64,000 bases of DNA from Dehalogenimonas etheniformans (GTDB taxonomy: Bacteria > Chloroflexota > Dehalococcoidia > Dehalococcoidales > Dehalococcoidaceae), in assembly GCF_014672715.2 (NCBI RefSeq), contig NZ_CP058566.2, positions 620,001 through 684,000 on the forward strand, read 5' to 3'. Shown piece after piece: positions 42,928-52,083 of this stretch; the first letter of the stretch is position 1; every line of letters starts with the position of its first letter. A program made the position numbers and the translations under genes. The notes below the pieces were generated by a model. It saw nothing but the letters and a program-made list of their open reading frames with translations, ran no database searches and was not told the DNA's origin.

Positions 42928-43959
42928 GTGACTAACTGGCGTCTCATAGGGCAGGATAACATCGTCGCTTTCCTGGCTAAAAGCCTGGAGAACGGGAATC
43001 TGTGCCATGCGTATCTGTTTTCAGCCCCCGAGCACTCCGGCAAGACTGCCCTGGCTATCAGGTTGGCCCAGACTCTCAACTGCATCGGCAGCGACCCTCC
43101 CTGCGGCGTATGCGAGCCGTGCCGGCGCATCGCCTCCGGCATCCACTCGGACGTCCAGGTGATCGGGCTGGCGGTCAACGATGAGGGCAAGAGCAAGACC
43201 GAGGTAACTATCGAACAGATCCGGGCGATCAATCATGCCTCTTCCATGCCGCCGTACGAAGGCAAGTGCCGGGTCTTTATCATCGAAGAAGCGGACCGGA
43301 TGTCGACCGGCGCGGCTAACGCGCTATTGAAAACCCTCGAAGAGCCGCCGCCGAATGTCGTATTCGTACTGACGACCTCGAGAGAAAACCTGGTGCCGGA
43401 AACTGTCAGGTCGCGATGCGTTAAACTGAAACTCGCCTCCGCCCCAAGGACCGAGATCTCCCAATATCTGGAGAAAGACCTCGGTTTCTCCGCTGAGCGT
43501 GCTGGACTGCTGGCGCGCTTAAGCCAGGGCAGGGCGGGCTGGGCGATTATCGCCGCTGCAGACGACGCTGTGCTGGCGGAAAGAAAAGAAAACCTCGACC
43601 GGTTTGCCGAGACTCTGGAATCCGATTTCGATTTCCGGTTCGAATTGGCGGCGAGGCTGGCGACCCGCTTCGGCAAGTCGAGAGTCGAGATATACCGGAT
43701 GCTCGACCAATGGCTGTCATTTTGCCGTGATCTGCTATTGATTAAACTTGACATAAATGATGAGGTAGTCAATACTGACTATATGGCGGCGCTCGAAAGG
43801 CTGTCATCCCGAGTGGGCACGACAGAAGCGCGTTCCATAATCGGATCGCTGTCGAATACGCGGCAATACCTCGAGCAGAACGCGTCGCCGCGGCTTGCGC
43901 TGGAAGTGCTGATGCTCGGCTTGCCGTTACTCGGAGGGAGTCTAAAGAAGAGTGGTTAA
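42928..43959 (+). CDS. holB: DNA polymerase III subunit delta'
   Basis: Clamp-loader subunit, 343 residues. The P-loop is SAPEHSGKTAL and the zinc-binding group is CGVCEPC. The RuvB/DnaX-like AAA+ region follows. I chose GTG 42928 because residues of the longer reading from 42877 come from the intergenic repeat. It overlaps ricT by 8 bases. Confidence 0.85.
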   Translation: MTNWRLIGQDNIVAFLAKSLENGNLCHAYLFSAPEHSGKTALAIRLAQTLNCIGSDPPCGVCEPCRRIASGIHSDVQVIGLAVNDEGKSKTEVTIEQIRAINHASSMPPYEGKCRVFIIEEADRMSTGAANALLKTLEEPPPNVVFVLTTSRENLVPETVRSRCVKLKLASAPRTEISQYLEKDLGFSAERAGLLARLSQGRAGWAIIAAADDAVLAERKENLDRFAETLESDFDFRFELAARLATRFGKSRVEIYRMLDQWLSFCRDLLLIKLDINDEVVNTDYMAALERLSSRVGTTEARSIIGSLSNTRQYLEQNASPRLALEVLMLGLPLLGGSLKKSG

Positions 43960-44809
43960 CGTTGTTGAGATCCGCCTTAAAAAGGCGGGCAAATTATACC
44001 AGTTCGATCCTGCGGCCTTTGCGCTGGAACCAGGCAACAACGTCGTCGTGGAGACGGCGAGGGGCCTGGAGGTCGGCAAGGTCATAAACGGACCGAAAGA
44101 AGTCCCTGAGGATAAGCTTGAAGCCCCGTTAAAGCCGGTTGTCCGCATGGCAACCGAGGAAGATATCGAGCACCGCCACACGGTATGCCGTGCCGAAGCC
44201 CAGGCGATCGTCGACTGCGAAGAACTGGTGGTCAAGCTGAACCTGCCGATGAAGTGCCTGGCGGCGGAATACAACCTCGATGAAAGCCATGTCACCATTT
44301 ATTTCAGTTCAGAAGGACGGGTCGATTTCCGCGAACTGGTCAGGGAACTGGGTCGCAAGCTGCGCATCCGTGTTGAGTTGCGTCAGGTGGGACCGAGGGA
44401 TGAGACCAAGATCCTGGGCGGGTACGGCCGCTGCGGCCGAGAACTTTGCTGCGTCAGCTATCTGACCGATTTTGCACCCGTTTCGATCAAGATGGCTAAG
44501 GAACAGAATCTGCCTCTGAATCCGGTGAAGATATCCGGCGTTTGCGGCCGGCTGCTATGCTGCCTGGGTCATGAATATGAGACCTATAAGTGCATGAATG
44601 ACGAACGGGCGCGCATCGCCGCGGCCGAAGCTGCCGCGATGGCGGCCAATGCCACGGTGGCTCCCTCAAACCGGCCGGTGATGCCGGAACCGGAAGACAA
44701 AATCGGCGTGACGCCGATCACCGAGGCAGACGACCAGGTGGCGCCCGCTGCGACGGCTACTACTGACACAAGCACCGTGCACAAAAGGCGGAGACGACGT
44801 CGGCGATAA
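43952..44809 (+). CDS. ricT: PSP1 domain protein (RicT/YaaT-like)
   Basis: A 285-residue protein of the PSP1 family. Conserved Cys clusters GRCGRELCC and CGRLLCCLGHE near residues 160-210 match RicT, which forms an Fe-S-bearing complex affecting RNase Y in Bacillus. A basic tail (KRRRRRRR) ends the protein. The start is GTG 43952, overlapping holB, the common holB-ricT arrangement. Confidence 0.85.
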   Translation: MVNVVEIRLKKAGKLYQFDPAAFALEPGNNVVVETARGLEVGKVINGPKEVPEDKLEAPLKPVVRMATEEDIEHRHTVCRAEAQAIVDCEELVVKLNLPMKCLAAEYNLDESHVTIYFSSEGRVDFRELVRELGRKLRIRVELRQVGPRDETKILGGYGRCGRELCCVSYLTDFAPVSIKMAKEQNLPLNPVKISGVCGRLLCCLGHEYETYKCMNDERARIAAAEAAAMAANATVAPSNRPVMPEPEDKIGVTPITEADDQVAPAATATTDTSTVHKRRRRRRR

Positions 44810-44810
44810 G

Positions 44811-44875
44811 AGAAAATCCTAATATCTAATATCTAAATTTAAATAATCTCAAAACCCAAAATTCAAAGGCTCAAA
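44811..44875. repeat. AT-rich dispersed repeat, copy 1
   Basis: It begins GAAAATCCTAATATCTAAT and continues with (T)CTAAATTT-type units. It is similar to the copy at 62211-62285, including the order CCTAATATCTAAT then CAAAA-CCAAAAT. Confidence 0.6.
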
Positions 44876-44896
44876 ACGCCGAAGGTTTTGGGTTTT
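44851..44896 (+). terminator. Possible bidirectional terminator between ricT and the HNH gene
   Basis: AAAACCCAAAA (44851-44861) and TTTTGGGTTTT (44886-44896) form a perfect 11-bp stem with a 24-base loop. It overlaps the AT-rich repeat. Confidence 0.45.
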
Positions 44897-44913
44897 CCGT
44901 TTCGGGAAGAATT

Positions 44914-45426
44914 TCAGGATTTTTCCGGCAGGTATTTCCGCCAGACAGGCATCCGCTCCTGGTAACGGTGCGAGAAGACAACCATCGGGCGACCGTCCGG
45001 AGGTCCGAGCTTTTTAAGCAGTTTCATGTTGGCCTGCTCCGGGGTGCGGCCGGCTTTGTGGCGGTTGCAGGGGACACAGGCTGTGACCAGGTTTTCCCAG
45101 GAGTGCCGGCCGTTCTGAAAACGGGGGACGACGTGATCGATGGTGAGGGGCTGGACCTTTTTGCCGCAGTACTGGCAGGTAAAATCGTCGCGGTGGAAAA
45201 TCTCCCACCGCGTTAATTTATGCCTGGGGCGGGGACGTTTAACCTGGTGCTGCAGCCGGATGACTGAGGGCATGGGAACGGAGAGTTGCACGGTGTGGAG
45301 CATACCGAGGCCGTCTTCCAGCATTTCAGCTTTGCCCTGGTAGCAGAGGAGGATGGCGCGCCTGATCTGGCAGACGTGGATGGGCTCGTAATTCTGGTTC
45401 AACACCAGCACCGGGTGATTGAGCAT
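44914..45426 (-). CDS. HNH endonuclease
   Basis: A 170-residue protein. The zinc-ribbon HNH domain carries CQYCGKK, TIDHVVPR and CVPCNRHK near residues 84-125. A stand-alone bacterial nuclease; its target is unknown. AGGGAA lies 9 bases before ATG 45426. It is divergent from the radical SAM gene. Confidence 0.85.
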   Translation of the reverse strand: MLNHPVLVLNQNYEPIHVCQIRRAILLCYQGKAEMLEDGLGMLHTVQLSVPMPSVIRLQHQVKRPRPRHKLTRWEIFHRDDFTCQYCGKKVQPLTIDHVVPRFQNGRHSWENLVTACVPCNRHKAGRTPEQANMKLLKKLGPPDGRPMVVFSHRYQERMPVWRKYLPEKS

Positions 45427-45573
45427 ATCAGTCGTTCCCTGGTGGCCCCAATTGTAAAGAATCGTTTAACAGCGCGCAAGTTAGGCGAACATCCAATCGA
45501 TCGAACGAAGTGGGAGACTGAATATGCGGGTTGTTCCAACCTGCCTTTCAAGCTAGAATGTCTCGCGAGAAAA

Positions 45574-46302
45574 ATGGACTTTCTTACCTTATTCCTGTCC
45601 CTCAGGTGCACCCATGCATGCGCCCACTGCATTTTTGGCTGTTCGCTAAACCATGGCAATCACATGCCCTGGGATGTATTTCAACAATCGATGGCGATAT
45701 CGCAGAAATCCGGCATCAATAAGTTGAACTTTTTCGGGGGCGAACCTTTATTGAACCCAAGCTTTTTCAAAATGACGGAATCAGCTTTAGAAAACGGATT
45801 CTCGTTGATTGTTACCACCAATTGCCGGCCTTTAGAGGACATTGTGACGATGGCCAGGTTTTTGGAATTGACTGAAAAATATAAAGAACGCCTCGTCATT
45901 ATAACCGCCAGGGACAAATTTCATTTGAAGTTCTATAATCCGCTGGCGGTTGTGAACCTGTTGAGAAGGCAAGGCTATAGCGTTATGGTAGATGATTATT
46001 CCGACAGGACCATTGCGTTAACTGAATTCAATATCCGAAATCGAGGGTTGGAGGGTCTTGACCCGGGTTACTCCTGTTGCAAGGGAGAGTGGACCGATTT
46101 TCTCGGAATCTTGCTGGATGGCAGCTGGACTTTGTGCCCTCCTTCGATCAAACCTTTCGGAAGTGTTTTCAGTGAGGGTTTGGACGAGATGGTCGAATTC
46201 AAGAAAGGTTTAGCATTCAATTCTTCCGGAGGATGCACAGTCTGCCTGAAAGACTTTGAAAGATTCAAAGATGAATTCAAACGGCTTCAAAAACCAGTGT
46301 GA
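45574..46302 (+). CDS. Radical SAM protein
   Basis: About 242 residues. The cluster motif CTHACAHC (CxxxCxxC) is near residue 12, and NFFGGEP near residue 50 is the SAM-binding GGE. A Cys-rich end (CCKGEW, CTVCL) suggests a possible auxiliary cluster or metal site. The start is uncertain; I chose ATG 45574 because upstream sequence overlaps the HNH gene on the other strand. Substrate unknown. Confidence 0.72.
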   Translation: MDFLTLFLSLRCTHACAHCIFGCSLNHGNHMPWDVFQQSMAISQKSGINKLNFFGGEPLLNPSFFKMTESALENGFSLIVTTNCRPLEDIVTMARFLELTEKYKERLVIITARDKFHLKFYNPLAVVNLLRRQGYSVMVDDYSDRTIALTEFNIRNRGLEGLDPGYSCCKGEWTDFLGILLDGSWTLCPPSIKPFGSVFSEGLDEMVEFKKGLAFNSSGGCTVCLKDFERFKDEFKRLQKPV

Positions 46303-46316
46303 AAATCAACAATCTT

Positions 46317-46958
46317 TCAGGTCTCTTGCCGGATAAAATTGGTGCGGACCTTTGGCTCCTTCACGGGGAAGGGTATGCCAGCCTTGATTCCGGCATCTTT
46401 ACATTTTAAAAACCAGGCCATATTTCTCCCAAGTACCCGCATTGTTTGCAGCCCTTCCAGATCCTTTTTGACGTCTTCCGGCACGGCTCCATGAACCATG
46501 TTCCAATATTGTGAAGAAATAACCGGCATTTCGGCGATGGTGAAATACTTATTGAGTTGATCGAAAGCCGCGGTAGTGCCCGCTCTCCTTGCCGACACGA
46601 CGGCGGCGGCAGGTTTTAGATAAAAGGACCGCCTGCCTGCGTTTGAATCGGAATAGAAAGCCCGATCCATGAAGGAAGTCATCGCCCCGCTGGCGGCGGC
46701 ATAATGGACGGGAGAGCCGAAAACAAAGCCATCGGCACCCTGAGCCAGGCCGACGAAATCGTTGACGCAATCATCAAAATTGCACCGACCTTTTTTGGCG
46801 CAAGTCTTGCAGGCGATGCAACCGGAGATAGGTTCGATGCCGATCTGGAAGATCTGAGTTTCGATGCCTTCTGCATTCAGGGTATTTGCCACTTCTTCGA
46901 GGGCGGTATAAGTGCAGCCGTGGGGGTGGGGACTGCCGTTAACTAGTAATACTTTCAT
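46317..46958 (-). CDS. NAD(P)H-dependent FMN reductase / Fe-S flavoprotein family
   Basis: A 213-residue flavodoxin-fold protein. VNGSPHPHGCT binds FMN, and CIACKTC near residues 48-54 with further Cys at about 60 and 65 resembles the Fe-S flavoprotein group, which reduces quinones or oxygen species. GGAG lies 5 bases before the ATG. It is convergent with the radical SAM gene. Confidence 0.83.
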   Translation of the reverse strand: MKVLLVNGSPHPHGCTYTALEEVANTLNAEGIETQIFQIGIEPISGCIACKTCAKKGRCNFDDCVNDFVGLAQGADGFVFGSPVHYAAASGAMTSFMDRAFYSDSNAGRRSFYLKPAAAVVSARRAGTTAAFDQLNKYFTIAEMPVISSQYWNMVHGAVPEDVKKDLEGLQTMRVLGRNMAWFLKCKDAGIKAGIPFPVKEPKVRTNFIRQET

Positions 46959-46984
46959 GTTGCTCCAGGTTCAATACCGTCATG

Positions 46985-47006
46985 GTTCGACGGGCTCACC
47001 ACGAAC
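46985..47006. repeat. Palindromic repeat GTTCG-n12-CGAAC
   Basis: GTTCGACGGGCTCACCACGAAC is an inverted repeat of a kind often scattered in bacterial intergenic DNA. It lies upstream of the flavoprotein gene. Confidence 0.45.
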
Positions 47007-47031
47007 GGCGGTTGGTGATTTTTCGGCTCAA

Positions 47032-47214
47032 TTAAGTGACTAAAACATACAGTGTCAATATGAGTATCCCTATAGATGATCCGACTACCATTGCTAAACC
47101 CAAAAATTTCACCAACATGCTGCCTTCGTTAGTTTTCATTGGCTTGAGTCTCAACACAAAAATCCCTAAAAGGAGTATGACAATTCCGAACAGGATCAAA
47201 CCGAATTCACTCAT
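47032..47214 (-). CDS. Small two-helix membrane protein
   Basis: A 60-residue protein with two hydrophobic helices (residues 5-21 and 36-58) and a short charged loop. Function unknown; it may be an accessory membrane protein. Confidence 0.5.
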   Translation of the reverse strand: MSEFGLILFGIVILLLGIFVLRLKPMKTNEGSMLVKFLGLAMVVGSSIGILILTLYVLVT

Positions 47215-47250
47215 TTTAGTTCCTACTTGATCGGCATGGCATGTCGTGCG

Positions 47251-48651
47251 CTACTTTTTAAAGGTACGAGGTGAGCGGGGAGCCGGGCGGCGGGTCTTAG
47301 CATGGGACGCATCGCCGCGGTAGTCCGGCGCGGTGACGTTGAAGACCATGCTGAACTGGTGGTCAAAAAACCGTGAAGAAATAGCCGGTTCGATCTGTTC
47401 CAAACTAGCCCGGGTGGTCACCACAGTGGGTAGACGGGCGTTATAGCGGTAGGATATGACCTGGTATAACTTTTCCTGGGCCCAGGGAGTTGTTGCTTGT
47501 TCGCCGAAGTCATCGAGGACAAGGAAAGGCGTGGTTTTCACCCGGTCGAACAGCTCATCGTAGGAAACCTTGGCTTCGGGCGAAAAGGCAGATCTCAGGT
47601 GGTCGAGGAATTCCGGTACGACGACGAACAACGCCGAAAGGCCGGCCTGATAGCGATAATTGATGATGGCTGAGGCCAGATGGGTCTTGCCGCAGCCGGT
47701 GACTCCCTGGAGAATCAGCCAGCCTTCAGGGGCGCGGGCAAAATCGGAGGCAACCTGAAACGCTCGGGACAGGTTATCGCGATCTTCCGGCGGCAGGTTC
47801 AGACGCTCGCGGTCGAAGGAGAGAAAATTCATACTCCGCTGAAGCGCCAAGCCTTCCGGCCAATCCGTATCGGCGGAGCCCTGACCGGCTAGTCGGAACA
47901 CCTTGGCCAGACGGGGGTCAAGGAGCCTGGTGCGCAGGCGTTCGTCGAGGGCTTCGACGGGTAGAGAAGTAGCCAAGACCGTGGGCATTTCGTGGTTGAA
48001 ACGGTAGGTGATAAGCTGGTCGAGCTTTTCTCTAGCCCACGGAGTCTCGGATTGTATGCCGAGATCGTCAAGCACTAGCAGCGGTACGTTTTTAACCTGT
48101 TCGAAAACCTCGGGGAAGGGATTTTCGGCGCTAGCGGCAAAGCTGGCTTTCAGGTCGTCGAGGAGGTCCGGCGTCGAGCGATACAGCACCGTGTGTCCCA
48201 GCTCGATTCTCCGGTTGGTGATGGCGGCGGCCAAATGGGTTTTGCCTGAACCTGATGGACCCGTCAAAACCAGAAAACCCCTGGGATCTTCGGAGAAAGT
48301 CAGCGCCGCTTCGTAAGCCTGCTTGAAGGCAACGCGATGCTGGGGCGAGCCGTGCCGACCTTCGGGCAATAGGTTGTCGAAGGTAAGCGAGCGGAGCATC
48401 CCCAGCCGGGAGTAATCAATCAGACGCCGCTGTTTTTCCAGATCGACAGTAGCATCGACACAACGGCAGGGAACAGTCGTCGAGTAGTCCGGTTTGCCTT
48501 CCGGCGTCCGGGGATAGACGAACCGCGCCCCACGGCAAAACGGGCACTCAGGCATGGCGGTGTCCCCAGGTTTATCGCTGGACGTACTTGCCGTATTTGC
48601 CTTTGATGTATTTGTCGCGGTCTTCTTCAGGATGTCTTTGATATGTTGCAT
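47251..48651 (-). CDS. DnaC/IstB-like protein with two tandem AAA+ domains
   Basis: Probable helicase loader. An N-terminal zinc finger (CPFC then CRC) lies near residues 36-64. AAA+ domain 1 has Walker A GPSGSGKTHLA and Walker B LLVLDDLG. AAA+ domain 2 has GVTGCGKTHLA and FLVLDDFG. The two domains are clearly related, so the protein arose by internal duplication. At 466 residues it is about twice the usual DnaC length. ATG 48651 overlaps the dnaD-like gene by 80 bases; ATG 48555 would avoid this and start at the zinc finger. Confidence 0.82.
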   Translation of the reverse strand: MQHIKDILKKTATNTSKANTASTSSDKPGDTAMPECPFCRGARFVYPRTPEGKPDYSTTVPCRCVDATVDLEKQRRLIDYSRLGMLRSLTFDNLLPEGRHGSPQHRVAFKQAYEAALTFSEDPRGFLVLTGPSGSGKTHLAAAITNRRIELGHTVLYRSTPDLLDDLKASFAASAENPFPEVFEQVKNVPLLVLDDLGIQSETPWAREKLDQLITYRFNHEMPTVLATSLPVEALDERLRTRLLDPRLAKVFRLAGQGSADTDWPEGLALQRSMNFLSFDRERLNLPPEDRDNLSRAFQVASDFARAPEGWLILQGVTGCGKTHLASAIINYRYQAGLSALFVVVPEFLDHLRSAFSPEAKVSYDELFDRVKTTPFLVLDDFGEQATTPWAQEKLYQVISYRYNARLPTVVTTRASLEQIEPAISSRFFDHQFSMVFNVTAPDYRGDASHAKTRRPAPRSPRTFKK

Positions 48652-49255
48652 CGTCTCTGCCGCCAGCGTTCCAATTATCCAATATTTTACTTATATATCG
48701 CCAACTCCGCTTGTTTAGGCTGACTGCTTCCCTGATGGCGTCTTTTATCCAGGCTTCAGGGTATAGTTTCAGAGCTTCCTTAAGTTCATCGGCGATCATC
48801 GGTGTCAGCAGGCCGACGTTTTGCTCGTAAAGAGAGAAAATGTCGGGCAATTCAGGCAACGGAGGTAACTCCGAGGCAATTGATGGAGCCAGGTCTTTAA
48901 TTTTGATGTCCCCGCCGATGATCTTGCGAGCAGCTTCCCGGTTCTTTTCATCGTTCAACAGGTATAGCCCGGTGGCTCGTCCTTCGAGAGTCACTGCCAG
49001 GCGCATCAAGACGCTTCTGACGACGGCTTTGTTGAGCGAGCGCTCGGCTGAAGCCTCGTCGAAACCGCTACCGGAATCAGCTAACTCCGCCGCGGTTACC
49101 CAGACAGGGAAGCCCTTCTTCTGGTAAAGCAGCTTGAAAAACACCAGGGTCGCCTTGAGTTCATCAAGGTCATCGATCGCCGGCAGCACGTAAGCTAGGT
49201 ACGGCTTGGGCACCGCGGAGAATTCAAATTTTTCAGGGAAGCCGCTGAATTTCAT
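48572..49255 (-). CDS. DnaD-domain replication initiation protein
   Basis: A 227-residue protein with the DnaD/DnaB-II C-terminal domain (YEQNVGLLTPMIADELKEAL and AIREAVSLNKRSWRYISKILDNW near residues 140-205). It probably links initiation to helicase loading, next to a DnaC-like gene and dnaB. Confidence 0.82.
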   Translation of the reverse strand: MKFSGFPEKFEFSAVPKPYLAYVLPAIDDLDELKATLVFFKLLYQKKGFPVWVTAAELADSGSGFDEASAERSLNKAVVRSVLMRLAVTLEGRATGLYLLNDEKNREAARKIIGGDIKIKDLAPSIASELPPLPELPDIFSLYEQNVGLLTPMIADELKEALKLYPEAWIKDAIREAVSLNKRSWRYISKILDNWNAGGRDDATYQRHPEEDRDKYIKGKYGKYVQR

Positions 49256-49329
49256 TCAGAATAATACCAATAATATCGATGGCAAGTGCTACTAATAATC
49301 AATACCATCCCACTACCCTGAGGGATAAC

Positions 49330-50688
49330 CTACGCGATTTCGGTGATAGATTCCAGGTTCTCGAACTTGGTCAGGGCATGCCGGAAACGCACTTTAATAG
49401 TGCCGGTGGGGCCGTTGCGGTGTTTGGCGATGATGATATCGGCGATCTCTCTGGGGTATTCCTTGTCAGGAAACTGGGCTGCCCACTCCTCTTCCTTGTA
49501 ATAAACCTCGTCGCGATAAATGAATATGACGATGTCGGCATCTTGCTCGATAGAACCGCTTTCACGAAGGTCGGAGAGCTGAGGCACATGGGTAGAGCGC
49601 CACTCCACTGCGCGGGAAAGCTGGGACAAAGCGACTACGGGAACGTTGAGTTCGCGGGCGATGCCCTTGAGCGAACGGGAGATGTATGAAATCTCCTGAA
49701 CCCGGTTGTCACGCCCTGAGGCTGATTCACCCTGGAGAAGCTGCAGGTAGTCAACTATGAGGAGATCGAGTTTATGCTCGAAATTAAGCCGCTGGGCTTT
49801 AGCCCTCAGTTCCGAGACCCTGAGCTGTGGGCTGTCGTCGATGTAAATCGGAGCTTCCGAAAGATTACCGATGGCATGCATGATGCGGTTTTCATCTTCA
49901 GGCGTGGCCAGGCCGGGCTGAAAGTAGCGGGTGTTGATGCCGGCTTCAGATGAAAGCAGGCGTTGAACGAGCGACTCCGAAGACATTTCCAGGGAGAACA
50001 TGGCGACGCAGGCATGGTGGTCAACCGCCGAATTTCGGGCGATGTTGAGTCCAAGCGAGGTCTTGCCCATGGAGGGGCGGCCGGCGACGATGATAAGGTC
50101 GCCCCGTTTCATGCCGCCGATATAGTCATTTAAGCCGTAAAAGCCGGTGGGAACGCTCTCCAACTGCTCCTTGAGCTGAACCGGCTCAAGGTACTTGTCC
50201 AGGATGTTCTTGATGTGGATGAAGTCCTGGGACGAGCGCTCACTTCTGACCTTGAAAAGGAAGCTCTCGGCTTTGGCGATGGAAGCGGTGGGATCGGGAT
50301 CGGCGGTATAGCCAAGGTTGGCAATCTGGGTTCCGGCGACGATGAGTTGCCGCGAGATCGACAGGTTGCTGACGATATTGGCGTAGTATACGGCGTCCAG
50401 CGAGGTGGGCACGACGCTCAGCAGGTGGGCGATATAGGCGGCGCCACCGATGCGCTCAAGACGCTGCTGACGTTCCAGCTCCTGGGCTACGGTAATCTGA
50501 TCTATCGGGTCGCCGCGCTGGAACAGGGTCAAGGCGGCTTCGAAAACCAATCGCCCCGGTTCGGTATAGAAATCCTGCGATTTCAAGAACGGAGCCAGGT
50601 CGTAAATGACCTTGCCGTCGATCAAAAGAGATCCATTGACCGCTTCTTCAGCGGCAGGATCGAAAGGCGGCAGCCTGGTTTCCAGCAC
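49330..50688 (-). CDS. dnaB: Replicative DNA helicase DnaB
   Basis: Ring helicase of the replisome, 452 residues. The N-terminal domain (PPFDPAAEEAVNGSLL) binds primase. The RecA-like domain has Walker A RPSMGKTSL near residue 205, Walker B LLIVDYLQL and the typical LSQLSRAVE. The start is GTG 50688, with GGGGAG in the rplI end upstream. Confidence 0.96.
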   Translation of the reverse strand: MLETRLPPFDPAAEEAVNGSLLIDGKVIYDLAPFLKSQDFYTEPGRLVFEAALTLFQRGDPIDQITVAQELERQQRLERIGGAAYIAHLLSVVPTSLDAVYYANIVSNLSISRQLIVAGTQIANLGYTADPDPTASIAKAESFLFKVRSERSSQDFIHIKNILDKYLEPVQLKEQLESVPTGFYGLNDYIGGMKRGDLIIVAGRPSMGKTSLGLNIARNSAVDHHACVAMFSLEMSSESLVQRLLSSEAGINTRYFQPGLATPEDENRIMHAIGNLSEAPIYIDDSPQLRVSELRAKAQRLNFEHKLDLLIVDYLQLLQGESASGRDNRVQEISYISRSLKGIARELNVPVVALSQLSRAVEWRSTHVPQLSDLRESGSIEQDADIVIFIYRDEVYYKEEEWAAQFPDKEYPREIADIIIAKHRNGPTGTIKVRFRHALTKFENLESITEIA

Positions 50689-50691
50689 CGG

Positions 50692-51144
50692 TTAGCTCCC
50701 CTGAGGTACGACTTTGACTTTGACCACCGGTGAGAGCGAGGCAGACAACCGGACAGTGACGTTGTAATCGCCCAGCGACCGGATCGGTTCGGCTAGCTCG
50801 ATCTTTCGCTTGTCCAGGTCATAACCGGTGACCTTCTGAACGGCGCCGGCTATGTCTACGGAGGTGACCGAACCATACAGTTTGGACCCGGCGCCGGTCT
50901 TACCAGGGATGGCCACGGTCAATCCGTCCAGCATTTTGGCGGCGGTGGCCAGTTCGGCATCGATCTTGGCCTGCTTTTTGGATTCAGCCTCAAGCTTGGA
51001 TTTGGTCATGGTGGTGGCTTCCTTGGTGGCGGGAGCCGCCAAGCCGGATTTCAGCAGGAAATTGCGGGCATATCCGTCTGGCACTTCCTTGATCTGGCCG
51101 GTTTTACCAATATTTGGGACGTCTTTAAGAAGGACTACTTTCAT
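50692..51144 (-). CDS. rplI: 50S ribosomal protein L9
   Basis: A 150-residue ribosomal protein opening with [16 protein letters not shown] and the DGYARNFLL motif, then the coiled linker and the C-terminal domain. rplI next to dnaB is a common bacterial arrangement. Confidence 0.97.
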   Translation of the reverse strand: MKVVLLKDVPNIGKTGQIKEVPDGYARNFLLKSGLAAPATKEATTMTKSKLEAESKKQAKIDAELATAAKMLDGLTVAIPGKTGAGSKLYGSVTSVDIAGAVQKVTGYDLDKRKIELAEPIRSLGDYNVTVRLSASLSPVVKVKVVPQGS

Positions 51145-51156
51145 CAGACCTCAGTT

Positions 51157-52083
51157 CTATTTTTCAGATATATATTTCTGCGCGTATACCGCGGCCGTCG
51201 CCCCATCGCCGGCGGCGGTGACCACCTGGCGGATCGAATTGGCGCGGACGTCACCGGCAGCATAAATTCCCGGGGCGTTAGTCTCCATTTTATCGTTGGT
51301 GATCACGGCGCCATAGGGATCAATGTCAACGAGACCTTTCAAATAGTCAGTGTTGGGTACCAACCCGACAGCGATAAAAACGCCCTGGAGTTCAAGAACC
51401 GATTCGGTGCCGGTTTTGACGTTTTTAAGCTTCAGCCGTTCGACGGAGTCGGTGCCCTCGATGGCAGTTACTTCGGTGTCCCAGATAAAAGAAATTTTGG
51501 GATCGGCGAAAGCCTTGTCCTGAAGAACCTTGGTTGCCCGCATTGTATCCCGACGGTGAATGACGTAAACCTTCGATGCAAAATGAACTATGTGGGTAGC
51601 CTCGTTCAATGCCCCGTTGCCGCCGCCGATAACGGCGACAACCTTATTGCGGAAAAAGGGCCCGTCGCAGGTAGCGCAGAAAGAGACCCCCCGGCCGGTG
51701 AGTTCTTTTTCGCCGGGGACGCCCAATTTCCGGCGCTCCGAACCGCCGGCAATGATGACCGCCGGTGCGACATAGTCGCCAATTCCGGTGGTAACCGTCT
51801 TGTCGGTCCCGTCGATCTTGATCCCTATGACGCTGGTCTGGGCATGTTCGACGCCGAATTTGTTGGCCTGTTCGAACATCTTCTGTCCCAGGTCGTAGCC
51901 GTGAACCGCCTCTGTAAAGCCGGGATAATTTTCGATCTCCCAGGCTTCAGCCATGCGGCCGCCGATGGCGCTGCCTTCGATAAGGAGCGTTTTCATCTTG
52001 GCGCGGGCGGAGTAAAGTGCCGCGGTCAGACCGGCAGGTCCGCCGCCGACGATAATGACGTCAAACCGTGACGGGGCTGGCAT
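51157..52083 (-). CDS. trxB: Thioredoxin reductase
   Basis: FAD/NADPH enzyme of 308 residues. The FAD motif [10 protein letters not shown] is near residue 12, the redox pair is in CATCDG near residue 136, and the NADPH motif [10 protein letters not shown] follows. It overlaps the plsX end by 23 bases. Confidence 0.94.
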   Translation of the reverse strand: MPAPSRFDVIIVGGGPAGLTAALYSARAKMKTLLIEGSAIGGRMAEAWEIENYPGFTEAVHGYDLGQKMFEQANKFGVEHAQTSVIGIKIDGTDKTVTTGIGDYVAPAVIIAGGSERRKLGVPGEKELTGRGVSFCATCDGPFFRNKVVAVIGGGNGALNEATHIVHFASKVYVIHRRDTMRATKVLQDKAFADPKISFIWDTEVTAIEGTDSVERLKLKNVKTGTESVLELQGVFIAVGLVPNTDYLKGLVDIDPYGAVITNDKMETNAPGIYAAGDVRANSIRQVVTAAGDGATAAVYAQKYISEK

